A stretch of 64,000 nucleotides of DNA from Chitinophagaceae bacterium UBA7600 (GCA_002478885.1 DLKC01000048.1:72518-136517), one strand, 5' to 3'. Numbered from the stretch's first letter, positions 16,944 through 26,297 are shown. Notes: generated from the letters alone by a model not told the origin. Program-made: numbers and translations.

Positions 16944-18659
16944 CTATTTCAACCGAGTGGTAAAATCAAGATCATTTTTCCGTGCAGTTTCTTTAGCGAT
17001 ATCATAACCCGCATCGGCATGGCGTATTACACCCATGCCAGGATCGTTCCGTAATACACGGGAAAGCCTTGCGGCAGCATCACCGGTACCATCTGCGACG
17101 ATCACCATGCCCGCATGAATGCTGTAGCCCATGCCCACACCACCACCATGATGGAGACTCACCCAACTTGCACCCCCGGCTGTGTTGACAAGCGCGTTGA
17201 GGATCGGCCAGTCAGCAACAGCATCGCTGCCGTCGAGCATGCTCTCCGTTTCCCGGTTAGGGCTTGCAACAGAGCCTGTATCCAAATGATCGCGGCCGAT
17301 AACAATCGGCGCTTTTACTTTTCCAGTGCGTACGAGTTCGTTGAAAGCCAGACCCGCTTTTTCCCTTTCGCCCTGCCCAAGCCAGCAAATACGTGCAGGT
17401 AAACCCTGAAATGCAATCTTTTCTTTAGCCATTCTCATCCATCGGATCATGCCTTTATTTTCGGGAAACATATTCATGATGAGTTCGTCGGTAACCGCAA
17501 TATCGGCAGGGTCGCCACTTAATGCCGCCCATCGGAACGGACCTTTTCCTTCGCAGAACAAAGGGCGGATGTATGCTGGTACAAAACCTGGAAAATCAAA
17601 ACAACGACCGGTTTTAACAACACTATCGTGATCGTTTTTACCGGCAGCTTGCTCATACTCCTGTGCTCTTGCGCGGATATTGTTTCCGTAATCGAATGTA
17701 ACAGCACCTTTATCCATCAGCTCAATCATCAGTTGTACATGACGGTACATGCTTCGATAGGCAAAATCTATGTATTGCTGAGGGTTTTCCTGGCGAAGAA
17801 TTTTTGCCTGTTCAAAAGATATTTCATGTGGCCAATAACCGATTAGGGGATCATGCGCGCTGGTTTGGTCGCTAAGCGTATCGGGAATAATGTTTCTTTG
17901 GATAAGTCTTTCCAGCAGGTGAACTGCGTTGCATAAAACACCAATACTTTTGGCTGCACCTTCGGCCTTATATTTTAGTGCGGCCTCAATAGCTGCATCA
18001 ACGTCAGCAAATTTTTCATCGAGGTATTTTGTTTCAAGCCGTTTGTCTAACCGCCACTCTTCCACTTCGGCAATGAGCGCAACCCCTTCGTTCATTGTTA
18101 TCGCCAACGGTTGAGCGCCACCCATTCCGCCAAGGCCGGCCGTAACATTGAGCGTGTGTTTTAATGTGCCACCAAAATGTTTATCAGCCGCGGCCGCATA
18201 GGTCTCGTACGTGCCCTGCACAATACCTTGTGAGCCGATATAAATCCATGAACCGGCGGTCATCTGGCCATACATGATCAACCCTTTTTTCTCGAGCTCA
18301 TCGAAGTGCTTCCAGTTGGCCCAATTAGGAACAAGCTGCGAATTGCTGATGAGCACACGTGGCGCATCTTTATGCGTCTTCAAAATTCCCACAGGTTTAC
18401 CACTTTGTATAAGCAACGATTCATCGTTCTCCAATATCTTGAGGGCAGCGATAATATTGTCAAGCGCTTCAAAACTTCGGGCAGCTTTGCCACGGCCACC
18501 ATAGACAATGAGGTCGCCTGGCCGTTCCGCTACTTCAGGATTTAAATTGTTTAGCAGCATGCGCATAGCGGCTTCCTGTATCCAGCCTTTGCAATTGAGT
18601 TGCGCACCGGTTGGTGTTTTGTATTTGATCGCGTCGTATCGCTTTTCTGTCTGTACCAT
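16944..18659 (-). CDS. hutU: Urocanate hydratase
   Basis: A 571-residue enzyme that converts urocanate to 4-imidazolone-5-propionate with tightly bound NAD+ as electrophile, the second step of histidine breakdown in the cytoplasm. Signatures include [18 protein letters not shown], the NAD-binding [12 protein letters not shown] near 170, and the active-site Cys in [22 protein letters not shown] near 405. The C-terminal [18 protein letters not shown] is also typical. Length is normal. It lies downstream of hutH, separated by 200 bases that hold two dispersed repeats, so co-transcription is possible but not certain. hutI and the glutamate-forming steps are not in the window. Confidence 0.97.
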   Translation of the reverse strand: MVQTEKRYDAIKYKTPTGAQLNCKGWIQEAAMRMLLNNLNPEVAERPGDLIVYGGRGKAARSFEALDNIIAALKILENDESLLIQSGKPVGILKTHKDAPRVLISNSQLVPNWANWKHFDELEKKGLIMYGQMTAGSWIYIGSQGIVQGTYETYAAAADKHFGGTLKHTLNVTAGLGGMGGAQPLAITMNEGVALIAEVEEWRLDKRLETKYLDEKFADVDAAIEAALKYKAEGAAKSIGVLCNAVHLLERLIQRNIIPDTLSDQTSAHDPLIGYWPHEISFEQAKILRQENPQQYIDFAYRSMYRHVQLMIELMDKGAVTFDYGNNIRARAQEYEQAAGKNDHDSVVKTGRCFDFPGFVPAYIRPLFCEGKGPFRWAALSGDPADIAVTDELIMNMFPENKGMIRWMRMAKEKIAFQGLPARICWLGQGEREKAGLAFNELVRTGKVKAPIVIGRDHLDTGSVASPNRETESMLDGSDAVADWPILNALVNTAGGASWVSLHHGGGVGMGYSIHAGMVIVADGTGDAAARLSRVLRNDPGMGVIRHADAGYDIAKETARKNDLDFTTRLK

Positions 18660-18740
18660 GCGTACTTATTTTTTGATCTCTGATTTACAGATGTGTGATT
18701 TTCCCAGCTTCTGAATTGCTATCGAGCTTTATCGAGCTTT

Positions 18741-18760
18741 GTTGTGTCACTCACTTCAGG
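18741..18760 (-). repeat. Dispersed repeat copy 9 (GTGACAC subtype, GTAC end lost)
   Basis: GTTGTGTCACTCACTT then CAGG instead of GTAC. It is preceded by a 10-bp tandem duplication (ATCGAGCTTT twice) and paired with copy 10, 38 bases away, GTAC ends facing each other. Confidence 0.82.
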
Positions 18761-18798
18761 GCCGGGAACTTCATTCGACTGCTGAATGGCTACCAGAC

Positions 18799-18818
18799 GT
18801 ACAAGAGTGCGACGCAAG
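18799..18818 (+). repeat. Dispersed repeat copy 10 (GCGACGC subtype)
   Basis: GTACAAGAGTGCGACGCAAG, two bases off the consensus, followed by CGAAGCTG. It lies in the hutH-hutU spacer and faces copy 9. Confidence 0.9.
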
Positions 18819-18859
18819 CGAAGCTGAATAAAGTTACAAAAGCCTGGTTACAAAAAACA

Positions 18860-20425
18860 TCACCATGTTTGGAATGAATCGAAACCGCCGTTGAGATCGA
18901 TGTTTGCTGAAGCAGCAAATTCATTGATTTTTTCCACAAAGGAAAAATCTTTGATGATGCCGGCCACCTCGTTGATGTCGTTGGCGAATATGCGGTCTTC
19001 TTCGGCGAAACTCACAAATTCACGAACATAATCGTGTGCAAATTCAAGCAATGCGGAACTCTTCAACGGCCGCCTGAACTCTATGGCCTGGCACGCACTA
19101 AGCAATTCAATGGCAAGTATGAATTCGAGGTTGTCGAGTACTTTATTGAGCTTTCTGCCGCTGATGCTACCCATACTCACATGATCTTCCTGGCCGAGCG
19201 ATGTAGGAATACTGTCGGCGCTTGAAGGAAAGCATAACGTTTTGTTTTCTGTAACAAGCGCGGCGGTCGTGTATTGGGGAATCATGAACCCACTGTTAAG
19301 CCCTACGTCTTTCATGAGCAGCATTGGAAGTCCCCATTTGCCTTCGAGCAAAAGGTAACAACGCCGGTCGCTGATATTGCCAACCTCTGCTGCAGCAAAA
19401 CATGCATAGTCGAGTGGCAATGCCAGCGGTTGCCCGTGAAAATTTCCTCCACTGATCGTGTCCTCTGCTCCAAGGATTATGGGGTTATCTGTGACAGAGT
19501 TAAGTTCTATCTGCGTGAGCTCTTTTAGATGAAGCCAGGCATTACGGCTGGCGCCATGCACCTGCGGCATACAGCGCAGGGAGTAAGGGTCCTGAACACG
19601 TCCGCAATCGACATGGCTTTGCATTATATCGGAATCGCCGAGCAATGTACGCAGCCTTTGCGCAACCAGTTTGCTGCCGGCATACGGACGTAATTCGTGC
19701 AGCCTTGCATCGAAGGGCATTTTGGTGCCGGTTAATGCTTCAAGACTCATGGCACCTATCACATCTGCAGCCTCCAGGCAATTGTTCATGCGTTGAACCG
19801 CCTTTACGGCAAAAGATAAAATGAACTGGGTTCCATTGATGAGGGCGAGACCTTCTTTTGGCCCGAGTTTTACCGGGCTTACATGTAATTTTTGCAGTAC
19901 ACCGAGGGAAGCATGCACGGAACCGTGGTAAAAAACTTCACCAAGGCCAATAAGCGGAAGGAATAAATGACTCAACGGGGCAAGGTCGCCGGAAGCGCCA
20001 ACAGAGCCTTTCTCCGGCACTACAGGAATAACATTGTTTTCAATATGCCAAATGATGCGCTCTATCGTATGTAATTGCACTCCACTAAAGCCCTGCGCCA
20101 GCGCATGCACTTTAGTAATGAGCATAATCTTGGCTATTTCAGGCGTGATGGGATCGCCCACACCCACACTGTGGCTTTGCAGAATTTTGTGTTGGAGCGT
20201 AGCGGTATCTTTCTCTGAAATTTTGGTGTGAGCCAATATGCCAAAGCCAGTATTAATGCCATAAACAGTACGTTCATTATCCACGATGGCCTGAACGTGC
20301 TGGTGACTCTCTTGTATTTTCCGGGATGTTTCGGAAGTGATTATTCCTCTTAATCTACCTGCGGCAAGATCAATCGCTTTTGAAACCGTCAGGACATCGG
20401 AGCCATAACGGAATTCTCTGATCAT
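18860..20425 (-). CDS. hutH: Histidine ammonia-lyase
   Basis: A 521-residue enzyme that removes ammonia from L-histidine to give urocanate, the first step of the Hut pathway. The self-processing Ala-Ser-Gly triad that forms the MIO electrophile lies in GSVGASGDLAPLSHLFLP near residues 142-144. Further family signatures are YGINTGFG near 55, NGTQFILSF near 195, QDPYSLRCMPQVHGA near 285, and SVTDNPII near 315. Length is in the normal range of 500-530. The gene starts 10 bases after the MarR gene, so the two form an operon driven by the promoter upstream of the regulator. Confidence 0.97.
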   Translation of the reverse strand: MIREFRYGSDVLTVSKAIDLAAGRLRGIITSETSRKIQESHQHVQAIVDNERTVYGINTGFGILAHTKISEKDTATLQHKILQSHSVGVGDPITPEIAKIMLITKVHALAQGFSGVQLHTIERIIWHIENNVIPVVPEKGSVGASGDLAPLSHLFLPLIGLGEVFYHGSVHASLGVLQKLHVSPVKLGPKEGLALINGTQFILSFAVKAVQRMNNCLEAADVIGAMSLEALTGTKMPFDARLHELRPYAGSKLVAQRLRTLLGDSDIMQSHVDCGRVQDPYSLRCMPQVHGASRNAWLHLKELTQIELNSVTDNPIILGAEDTISGGNFHGQPLALPLDYACFAAAEVGNISDRRCYLLLEGKWGLPMLLMKDVGLNSGFMIPQYTTAALVTENKTLCFPSSADSIPTSLGQEDHVSMGSISGRKLNKVLDNLEFILAIELLSACQAIEFRRPLKSSALLEFAHDYVREFVSFAEEDRIFANDINEVAGIIKDFSFVEKINEFAASANIDLNGGFDSFQTW

Positions 20426-20435
20426 AAGGAAGCTT

Positions 20436-20918
20436 TTATTTCATTGTTTTTTCTACTCGTTCATAAAGGCCTTCCTTCATCAGGCTGTTTTCAAAAGAAG
20501 ATAAGCTTTGCAGCAGCTTCTTTGTAGCAGCCTGTTCAGAAGCGATCTCTTCCATAGCGACCTGTAACGCGTCCCATACGGGCTGAACCTTTTCCTTTAA
20601 CTTCTCACCCTTTGCCGTGAAGGTTACAACCTTGTGGCGGGCATCTTCTTTAGAAACTTTCGATTTCACATAACCCTTTTCCTGCAGGCTGCTCACCATT
20701 TGACTTGCAGCAGAATGAGAAATATACAACTCATTCGAAATGCGGCGGATGGAGACTTCTCCTTCTTTTGACAAAATATAAAACACAGGAAACCAGGATG
20801 CATCAAAACTGATTTTGTGCTTCTTGTAAATCTTGTTTACATCACTGATGTAAAACTCACTAAGTCTTTTCAGGCGTGTGCCAAAAAAAAGATAACCGAC
20901 TGTCTGGTAAAAATTCAT
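20436..20918 (-). CDS. MarR-family transcriptional regulator of the hut genes (predicted)
   Basis: A 160-residue winged-helix protein: N-terminal dimerisation helices, then EVSIRRISNELYISHSAASQ as helix-turn-helix and the wing KVSKEDARHKVVTFTAKGE, typical of MarR. It sits 10 bases before hutH in the same operon. Hut genes are usually controlled by HutC (GntR), HutP or NAC elsewhere, so a MarR regulator here is a less usual choice. A 14-bp palindrome AACAAA-AC-TTTGTT overlaps the -33 element of its own promoter, consistent with autorepression relieved by urocanate or histidine; the ligand is inference. Confidence 0.85.
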   Translation of the reverse strand: MNFYQTVGYLFFGTRLKRLSEFYISDVNKIYKKHKISFDASWFPVFYILSKEGEVSIRRISNELYISHSAASQMVSSLQEKGYVKSKVSKEDARHKVVTFTAKGEKLKEKVQPVWDALQVAMEEIASEQAATKKLLQSLSSFENSLMKEGLYERVEKTMK

Positions 20919-20957
20919 AAGATTAATAGATTGACGTGTAAGTGCTTATACAAATTT

Positions 20958-20995
20958 CAAAAGTACCTGTTTTTAGAAAACAACAAAACTTTGTT
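20958..20995 (-). promoter_or_regulatory. Promoter and candidate operator of the marR-hutH operon
   Basis: On the minus strand TACTTTTG (perfect TAnnTTTG) lies 18 bases after TTTG, matching the Bacteroidota -33/-7 layout. The -33 TTTG is inside the palindrome AACAAA-AC-TTTGTT (20982-20995), a likely MarR operator. The predicted start is about 30 bases before the gene. Confidence 0.65.
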
Positions 20996-21206
20996 TGTTA
21001 AATTATAGGTTAGTCTGCTGATTTGTTGGTTAAATGTGTGCAGAGAAAGGGTGAAAGTAAAGAAAAAATTTTCTCATACAACTTTTGTGAGAAGCATTTT
21101 TATAAGCGGCAAAATTATATTACCACTTCCCGATCAGAATTTTAACAACGGGTGTTTACCACCGTTTTCAAAAGTGTGGCATATATTTCCCATGTTATAC
21201 CAGAAT

Positions 21207-21235
21207 TGCTGCTAAACGATAAGTAGCTAGCTTTG
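21207..21235 (+). promoter_or_regulatory. Candidate distal promoter, product unclear
   Basis: TTG (21207-21209) and TAGCTTTG (21228-21235) are 18 bases apart, a full Bacteroidota promoter match. The next gene on this strand starts 250 bases on, so it would give NDH-2 a long leader or drive a small RNA. No terminator is clear in between. Confidence 0.4.
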
Positions 21236-21432
21236 TAGTGTGTATTTATTTCCCACGCGCACTTATAGCAACTTTGGGGCACAAATTTTCCGGTTGCTTA
21301 AATTTTAACAACCACTAATACCCTTTTCCTGAATAATGGTTGATTGCTGTTGCTTATAGCAATACATATTACTGATGTATGACAGGAGCAGTATAATTTT
21401 TGCTACGCCCTTATAACAAAACAAATACAATC

Positions 21433-21471
21433 CTGTATTTTCAATAATTACTGAAAATACAGTTATATTTG
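21433..21471 (+). promoter_or_regulatory. NDH-2 promoter with 30-bp perfect inverted repeat
   Basis: CTGTATTTTCA and TGAAAATACAG are perfect 11-base inverted arms around 8 bases. The -7 element TATATTTG (21464-21471) begins one base after the repeat, so the repeat covers the -33 position. This is the layout of a repressor operator. Confidence 0.65.
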
Positions 21472-21488
21472 CATAAATAATATCAACC

Positions 21489-22763
21489 ATGAAAATTATA
21501 ATCATTGGAGGCGGTTTTGGGGGGCTAAAACTTGCCCGCCTGCTTGGCAGAAAAGAAGGAATAGAAGTATTACTGATAGATAAGCGCAATTACCACCAAT
21601 TTCAGCCCTTATTTTACCAGGTTGCTACAGCTGGCCTCGATGCCAGCAATATCTCCTTCCCGCTCAGGAAAATATTCCAGAACAGCCCTAACCTGCAATT
21701 CAGGCTGGCAGAAGTGAAGCGTATTGACGCGCCTAACCAGAAGGTAGTTACCAATATCGGCGATTTTAATTATGACCAGTTGGTGATAGCAACCGGTGCC
21801 TATACCAACTTTTTCAATAACCAGCAGGTTCAGCAAAACGCCTTTTCAATGAAGACTACAGAGGAAGCGCTGTTGCTGCGTTATAAACTCATTCAAAACT
21901 TCGAAGATGCATTGATAGCAAAAGATTACGATGCCGCAGCATTGCAAAAGTTGATGAATATTGTTGTGGTTGGTGCCGGTCCTACCGGTGTTGAAGTTTG
22001 TGGCGCGTTGGCAGAAATGCGTAATAATGTTTTACCAAAGGACTATCCCGACCTTGATTTCAAAAAAATGCATATTTACCTCATCGAAGGAAGCACAAAA
22101 ACGCTTGGGACAATGAGTGAAAAAAGCACTATCCAAAGCAGGGCCTATCTTGAGAAACTCGCGGTAAATATCATTACTGAAACGATGGTAAAGTCTTATG
22201 ACGGCGATCTTGTAACATTGTCAACAGGCAAAACCATCAGCACTAAAATTGTTATCTGGGCTGCCGGAATTACCGGCAATGTGCCTGAAGGTGTAGATCA
22301 TTCCCTTCTTGTGCGGGGTAACCGTATAAAAGTCGATCGTACAAATAAACTAGCTGGCTTCGATAATATTTATGCCATCGGCGATGTATGCTATATGGAA
22401 ACACCTCTATATCCAAACGGACATCCACAGGTTGCCAATGTAGCTATTAACCAGGCAAAAAATCTTGCCAGGAACTTATTGCGCCAGTTGAATGGCAACA
22501 AACACTACCAGGATAAATTTGAGTACAACGATAAGGGCAGCATGGCAACAGTCGGCCGAAACCTCGCTGTAGTAGATATTCCTCACCCCAAAATACATTT
22601 CGGCGGGTTTGTCGCGTGGCTGGTCTGGATGGGGCTTCACCTGCTGCTGATACTTGGCGTAAAAAACAGGCTGCAGATCTTCATCAATTGGGTTTATAAA
22701 TACTTCACCTACGACCAAAGCCTGCGACTGTTGTTCCGGGACTTTTACAAACAGGAGAAATAA
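21489..22763 (+). CDS. ndh: Type II NADH dehydrogenase (NDH-2)
   Basis: A 424-residue membrane-associated flavoprotein that passes electrons from NADH to quinone without pumping protons. FAD-binding GGGFGGLKLARLLG lies at residues 7-20, with RNYHQFQPLFYQVATAGL typical of NDH-2 shortly after. The second nucleotide-binding fold is VVVGAGPTGVEVCGALAEM near 160, and the C-terminal FAD motif NIYAIGDVCYM is near 297. The hydrophobic/amphipathic C-terminus (about 370-420) should anchor it to the inner face of the membrane. The gene is monocistronic, with a strong promoter overlapped by a large palindrome, which implies tight control, perhaps by redox or respiratory state. Confidence 0.95.
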   Translation: MKIIIIGGGFGGLKLARLLGRKEGIEVLLIDKRNYHQFQPLFYQVATAGLDASNISFPLRKIFQNSPNLQFRLAEVKRIDAPNQKVVTNIGDFNYDQLVIATGAYTNFFNNQQVQQNAFSMKTTEEALLLRYKLIQNFEDALIAKDYDAAALQKLMNIVVVGAGPTGVEVCGALAEMRNNVLPKDYPDLDFKKMHIYLIEGSTKTLGTMSEKSTIQSRAYLEKLAVNIITETMVKSYDGDLVTLSTGKTISTKIVIWAAGITGNVPEGVDHSLLVRGNRIKVDRTNKLAGFDNIYAIGDVCYMETPLYPNGHPQVANVAINQAKNLARNLLRQLNGNKHYQDKFEYNDKGSMATVGRNLAVVDIPHPKIHFGGFVAWLVWMGLHLLLILGVKNRLQIFINWVYKYFTYDQSLRLLFRDFYKQEK

Positions 22764-22822
22764 AAGTAGCATTTCTACCATAGTATTTGTATGTTACCAG
22801 CTTTGTTACAAGAAGCAGCATT

Positions 22823-22842
22823 GTTGTGTCACTCTCTTGTAC
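22823..22842 (-). repeat. Dispersed repeat copy 11 (GTGACAC subtype)
   Basis: GTTGTGTCACTCTCTTGTAC, one base off the second-subfamily consensus. It faces copy 12 across 75 bases. Confidence 0.92.
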
Positions 22843-22917
22843 TGCGGAAGCTATGTGCAGCAAAGTGCGGGCCATTTGAAAAGCGATGTGCATTGCGTTG
22901 TTCAATATTGTTTTGTT

Positions 22918-22937
22918 GTACAAGTGTGCGACGCAAC
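22918..22937 (+). repeat. Dispersed repeat copy 12 (exact consensus)
   Basis: GTACAAGTGTGCGACGCAAC. It pairs with copy 11 although the two belong to different subtypes, so the pair did not arise by simple local inversion. Confidence 0.96.
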
Positions 22938-23349
22938 TAAGTTTAATGCCTGCACGTTCGCCTGGCCCACAAGAATACTCCCGAGATATCGGCCGTGCCA
23001 GTGCCACCCGGTGTCGGAAATAAATAACTGTTGGTAACATGCCTTATTGTGCAACTCATTCTTAGGCGAAGTGAAGCACGCTCATCTTCGGTTAGCAGTA
23101 AATTTCGTAACAAAAGCCGTTTAATATTTGTATGTAATGATAGCAGCACATAAATTTGTAGAGGATAACAACCTAACAATTATAGTATTACATTGTCCAG
23201 TGCCTTGCATCCAATAAAAACCATATAGTAGGCTGATTGTCCCTTTCGCAATATCGTGTCACGTCTTATTGCAGGTGAGTAAAACCCATTGTCACCTTAT
23301 ACCTTATGATCACGCATGAGTGGTAGAATGTTTTACTCAAATAAAACGA

Positions 23350-25587
23350 ATGGATCAACTATACTATTTCTTTGCCAATCTTTTTGATAGTTCGAGCTGG
23401 ACTCCGCGCTGGTTGTCGGGCCGTTGGGACAATCTAACAGGCTGGCTTTATATTATCAGCGACCTTGCAGTTGCTGCAGCCTATATAAGCATCCCAATAT
23501 TTATACTTAAGTACATACGCCGGAAGAAGAGTGCGCAATTTATCAGGCTGTATTACTTGTTTGCAGCCTTCCTGCTTTGCTGCAGTTTTACTTATCTTCT
23601 TAGTGCCTACGCTTTCTGGAATCCTTTATACAGGCTAAGTGCGCTGCTGCGGTTTATTACCGGCTTTCTAAGCTGGATTGCGGTTTATTATATTGTAAAA
23701 TACCTGCCTCTGGCGTTTTCACTTCCCTCCCTGGATGAACTTAAATACGAAATTGACCAACGGAAAAAGGCTGAAGAAGAAGTGCTCGAATTAAACCTGT
23801 TGCTGGATAAAAAAGTTGCAGCCAGAACGCTCGAACTGTCGCAATACAGGTATGCACTTGATGAATCTTCCATGGTTGCTATTACAGATGAAGACGGAAA
23901 GTTTATTTATGTGAATGAAAACTTTTGCAGATCTTCAAAATACGCGACAGCAGAAATTATTGGCAGGAATTACGGCAAATTAAATGCAGGATTTCACACG
24001 GCTGATTTTGAGAAAGAGCTTTGGAATACTTTGCATGCCGGAAGAATCTGGAAGGGCGAAATAAAAAGCAGGGCAAAAGACGGTAGTTATTTCTGGATGG
24101 ATGCAACCGTTGTGCCGCTCGTAAACGACGGGCCGGCAGAATATATGGCCATCAGCCGTGACATCACCGAACGAAAAGAGATAGAAGCGCAAAAGGGACT
24201 TTATGAAATGATCATCAGTTCTTCTGAAGATGGCATTATAAGCAAAAGTTTACAGGGCGTTATCGTTAGCTGGAATAAGGGTGCGGAGAACATTTTTGGT
24301 TACTCATCAAAAGAGGCAATCGGTAAAAATATAACGATGATCATTCCCGATGATCTTTTATTCGAAGAAGAAATGATCATTCAAAAAATCCTCAAAGGGC
24401 AGCATATTAAACACTATGACACAATAAGGAAGAGCAAAGGAGGGTCAAATGTGTTTGTTTCCCTGACAGTTTCACCCATAGTCGACAACGACGGCGTAAT
24501 TATCGGCGTATCTAAAATCGTTAGAAATATCACAGAGAAAAAGATAGCAGAAAGACGTATACTTGCCAGCGAAATCAAGTACAGGGCACTCTTTGAACAT
24601 AACCCCATGCCAATGTGGTTATTGGACAATGAAACACTTAAGTTCCTTGATGTAAATGAGGCCGCCATAAAACACTATGGATATAGCAGGCAGGATTTTC
24701 TTTCCATGACGGCGATGGATATAAGGCCACCTGAGGACAGGTCGAAATTTACGGAGTTCTGGCACAACAATAACAAATACCCATACTCCGCAGGCATATG
24801 GAGGCACCTGAAAAAAGACGGAACGATTATTAATGCAGAGGTCTTTGTTGATGAAACCATTGCAGAGAATAAGGTGTCAAGACTAATCCTGATCTATGAC
24901 GTAACTGAAAAAGTGAAAGCCGAAAAAGAAATGATAGCCCTGACAGGGCAATTGAGAGACCTTGCCTCTCATCTGCAGCATATACGCGAGGAAGAAAGGG
25001 CCTTTATGGCAAGAGAAATTCATGATGAGCTCGGCCAACAGTTAACAGCATTGAAAATGGATGTTTCTTGGCTGATGAAAAAAACGCTGGAAAAGGACCT
25101 GATAACTTATCAGAAACTCCAGGCCATCTCCGATATGCTGGGAAACACTATTAACACAGTGAGAAAGATATCTTCGGAACTGAGGCCCAGTATTCTTGAT
25201 GACCTGGGTTTGAAAGAAGCCATGGAGTGGCATGGTAATCTTTTTCAAACCAAGACAGGCATCAAAATAAATTTTAACTTAAGCCCGGTAAGCTTGCCGA
25301 AAAATGACGCGGCCATTGCCTTATTCAGGATATTCCAGGAATCGCTTACAAATGTTGCGCGTCATGCAAATGCCACTTTAGTAGATGTGTCGCTGAGTGA
25401 AACAAACGGAGTTATCCGGCTGGCAGTATCAGATAACGGAAAAGGATTTGACCTTGGTAACCGTAGTCACAAGCAAACGCTCGGATTACTTGGAATGAAG
25501 GAACGAGCGATCATGCTCAGCGGAACATTCGATATCGATAGCGCGTCGGGAAAAGGTACAAAAGTAAAAATTGAAATACCTGTATAA
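23350..25587 (+). CDS. PAS-domain sensor histidine kinase with ethylene-receptor-like membrane domain
   Basis: A 745-residue hybrid-input kinase; the ATG at 23350 is preferred over an upstream GTG at 23320. Residues 30-125 form three membrane helices that match the membrane domain of ethylene-receptor-like kinases: Asp38, Tyr45 and Cys78 fall at the spacing of ETR1 Asp25, Tyr32 and Cys65. The copper-ligand His (ETR1 His69) is Tyr82 here. A coiled coil (about 130-165) leads to three PAS domains (about 168-285, 290-405, 415-530). A HisKA_3 domain follows with phospho-acceptor His in REIHDELGQQ near 558, then HATPase_c (SLTNVARHA, DNGKGFD, GLLGMKERA). The response regulator follows after 29 bases. 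The signal sensed is unknown; ethylene binding by the canonical copper site is unlikely. Confidence 0.92.
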   Translation: MDQLYYFFANLFDSSSWTPRWLSGRWDNLTGWLYIISDLAVAAAYISIPIFILKYIRRKKSAQFIRLYYLFAAFLLCCSFTYLLSAYAFWNPLYRLSALLRFITGFLSWIAVYYIVKYLPLAFSLPSLDELKYEIDQRKKAEEEVLELNLLLDKKVAARTLELSQYRYALDESSMVAITDEDGKFIYVNENFCRSSKYATAEIIGRNYGKLNAGFHTADFEKELWNTLHAGRIWKGEIKSRAKDGSYFWMDATVVPLVNDGPAEYMAISRDITERKEIEAQKGLYEMIISSSEDGIISKSLQGVIVSWNKGAENIFGYSSKEAIGKNITMIIPDDLLFEEEMIIQKILKGQHIKHYDTIRKSKGGSNVFVSLTVSPIVDNDGVIIGVSKIVRNITEKKIAERRILASEIKYRALFEHNPMPMWLLDNETLKFLDVNEAAIKHYGYSRQDFLSMTAMDIRPPEDRSKFTEFWHNNNKYPYSAGIWRHLKKDGTIINAEVFVDETIAENKVSRLILIYDVTEKVKAEKEMIALTGQLRDLASHLQHIREEERAFMAREIHDELGQQLTALKMDVSWLMKKTLEKDLITYQKLQAISDMLGNTINTVRKISSELRPSILDDLGLKEAMEWHGNLFQTKTGIKINFNLSPVSLPKNDAAIALFRIFQESLTNVARHANATLVDVSLSETNGVIRLAVSDNGKGFDLGNRSHKQTLGLLGMKERAIMLSGTFDIDSASGKGTKVKIEIPV

Positions 25588-25616
25588 TACCCCTACAATA
25601 ACAAATAAACCAAGCC

Positions 25617-26246
25617 ATGTTACGAATTTTAATTGCTGATGACCACATCGTAGTAAGAAGAGGACTAAAACAAATTCTGTTCGATGAATTTCCGACAGCT
25701 CAAATAGAAGAAGCAGGAGACGCAGAAGAACTTCTGAAAAAGCTGTTTAAAGCCGAATTTGATTTGGTTATATCCGATCTTTCCATGCCGGGCAGAAGCG
25801 GCCTCGACTCATTGCAACAGATCAAACAGAGTTATCCCAAATTACCTGTGCTTATTTTGAGCGTTCATTCAGAAGAACATTATGCTTTAAGAGTGTTGAA
25901 ATCCGGAGGTTCGGGTTATCTCAATAAAGATTCGGCCCCCGAAGAATTGGTCAAGGCTGTCAGGCAGGTGTTAATGGGTAAAAAATATATAACCGCGTCT
26001 GTTGCAGAAAAACTAGCGGCAAGTTTTGATAAAAGCTCAGATAAGTTGCCCCACGAGGTTCTTTCCGACCGCGAGTTCGAAGTATTTAAATTAATTGCTT
26101 CCGGCAAATCTATTACCGATATCGCCGGCACACTTTCCTTAAGCATTACAACAATAAGTACTTACCGGGCAAGAATTATGGAAAAAATGAACCTCCATAC
26201 CAATGCAGATCTTACCCTTTACGCGGTAGAAAATAAAATAATATGA
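25617..26246 (+). CDS. NarL/FixJ-family response regulator
   Basis: A 209-residue regulator with a receiver domain (ADDH at 7-10, phospho-acceptor Asp in LVISDLSMPG near 54, Lys in YLNKDSAP near 104) and a LuxR-type helix-turn-helix (about 145-205: LSDREFEVFKLIASGKSITDIAGTLSLS). It lies 29 bases after the PAS kinase and is surely its partner. Candidate targets are close by: TACC...GGTA-type inverted repeats occur upstream of the receiver-only gene and of both RNA units downstream. That link is inference from motif form. Confidence 0.94.
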   Translation: MLRILIADDHIVVRRGLKQILFDEFPTAQIEEAGDAEELLKKLFKAEFDLVISDLSMPGRSGLDSLQQIKQSYPKLPVLILSVHSEEHYALRVLKSGGSGYLNKDSAPEELVKAVRQVLMGKKYITASVAEKLAASFDKSSDKLPHEVLSDREFEVFKLIASGKSITDIAGTLSLSITTISTYRARIMEKMNLHTNADLTLYAVENKII

Positions 26247-26297
26247 GCTCATTTACATGGCTGTAGTATATCTGCTACAGAAGATTAAAAGTGCTTT

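Larger units (their letters stand above)
20919..21488. other. Divergent regulatory region between hut operon and NDH-2 gene
   Basis: This 570-base, AT-rich spacer contains the hut-operon promoter with a MarR-type palindrome (20958-20995), a hairpin TTCTCA...TGAGAA near 21069-21094 followed by a short T-rich run, a perfect TAnnTTTG element at 21228-21235, and the NDH-2 promoter with its 30-bp inverted repeat (21433-21471). No ORF was accepted. Confidence 0.6.
22764..23349. other. Intergenic region with inverted pair of dispersed repeats
   Basis: A 586-base spacer between NDH-2 and the PAS kinase. Repeats 11 and 12 lie at 22823 and 22918 with their GTAC ends facing. ATGTTACCAGC (about 22790) and GTTGGTAACAT (about 23027) flank the pair as inverted outer sequences. 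Near the kinase start, TACC (23300) and GGTA (23322) form a loose inverted repeat. I see no gene in the remainder. Confidence 0.5.

Noticed and set aside
21069..21094. Hairpin TTCTCA...TGAGAA as a terminator
   Set aside because: There is a bulge and only a weak T-run, and no gene on the plus strand ends upstream of it.
22943..23179. Small minus-strand ORF after NDH-2
   Set aside because: It spans the outer sequence of the repeat pair, has no recognisable domain and no promoter or partner.
23320..23349. GTG start for the PAS kinase
   Set aside because: The ATG at 23350 gives an N-terminus that fits the membrane domain; the extra ten residues overlap the possible regulatory inverted repeat.
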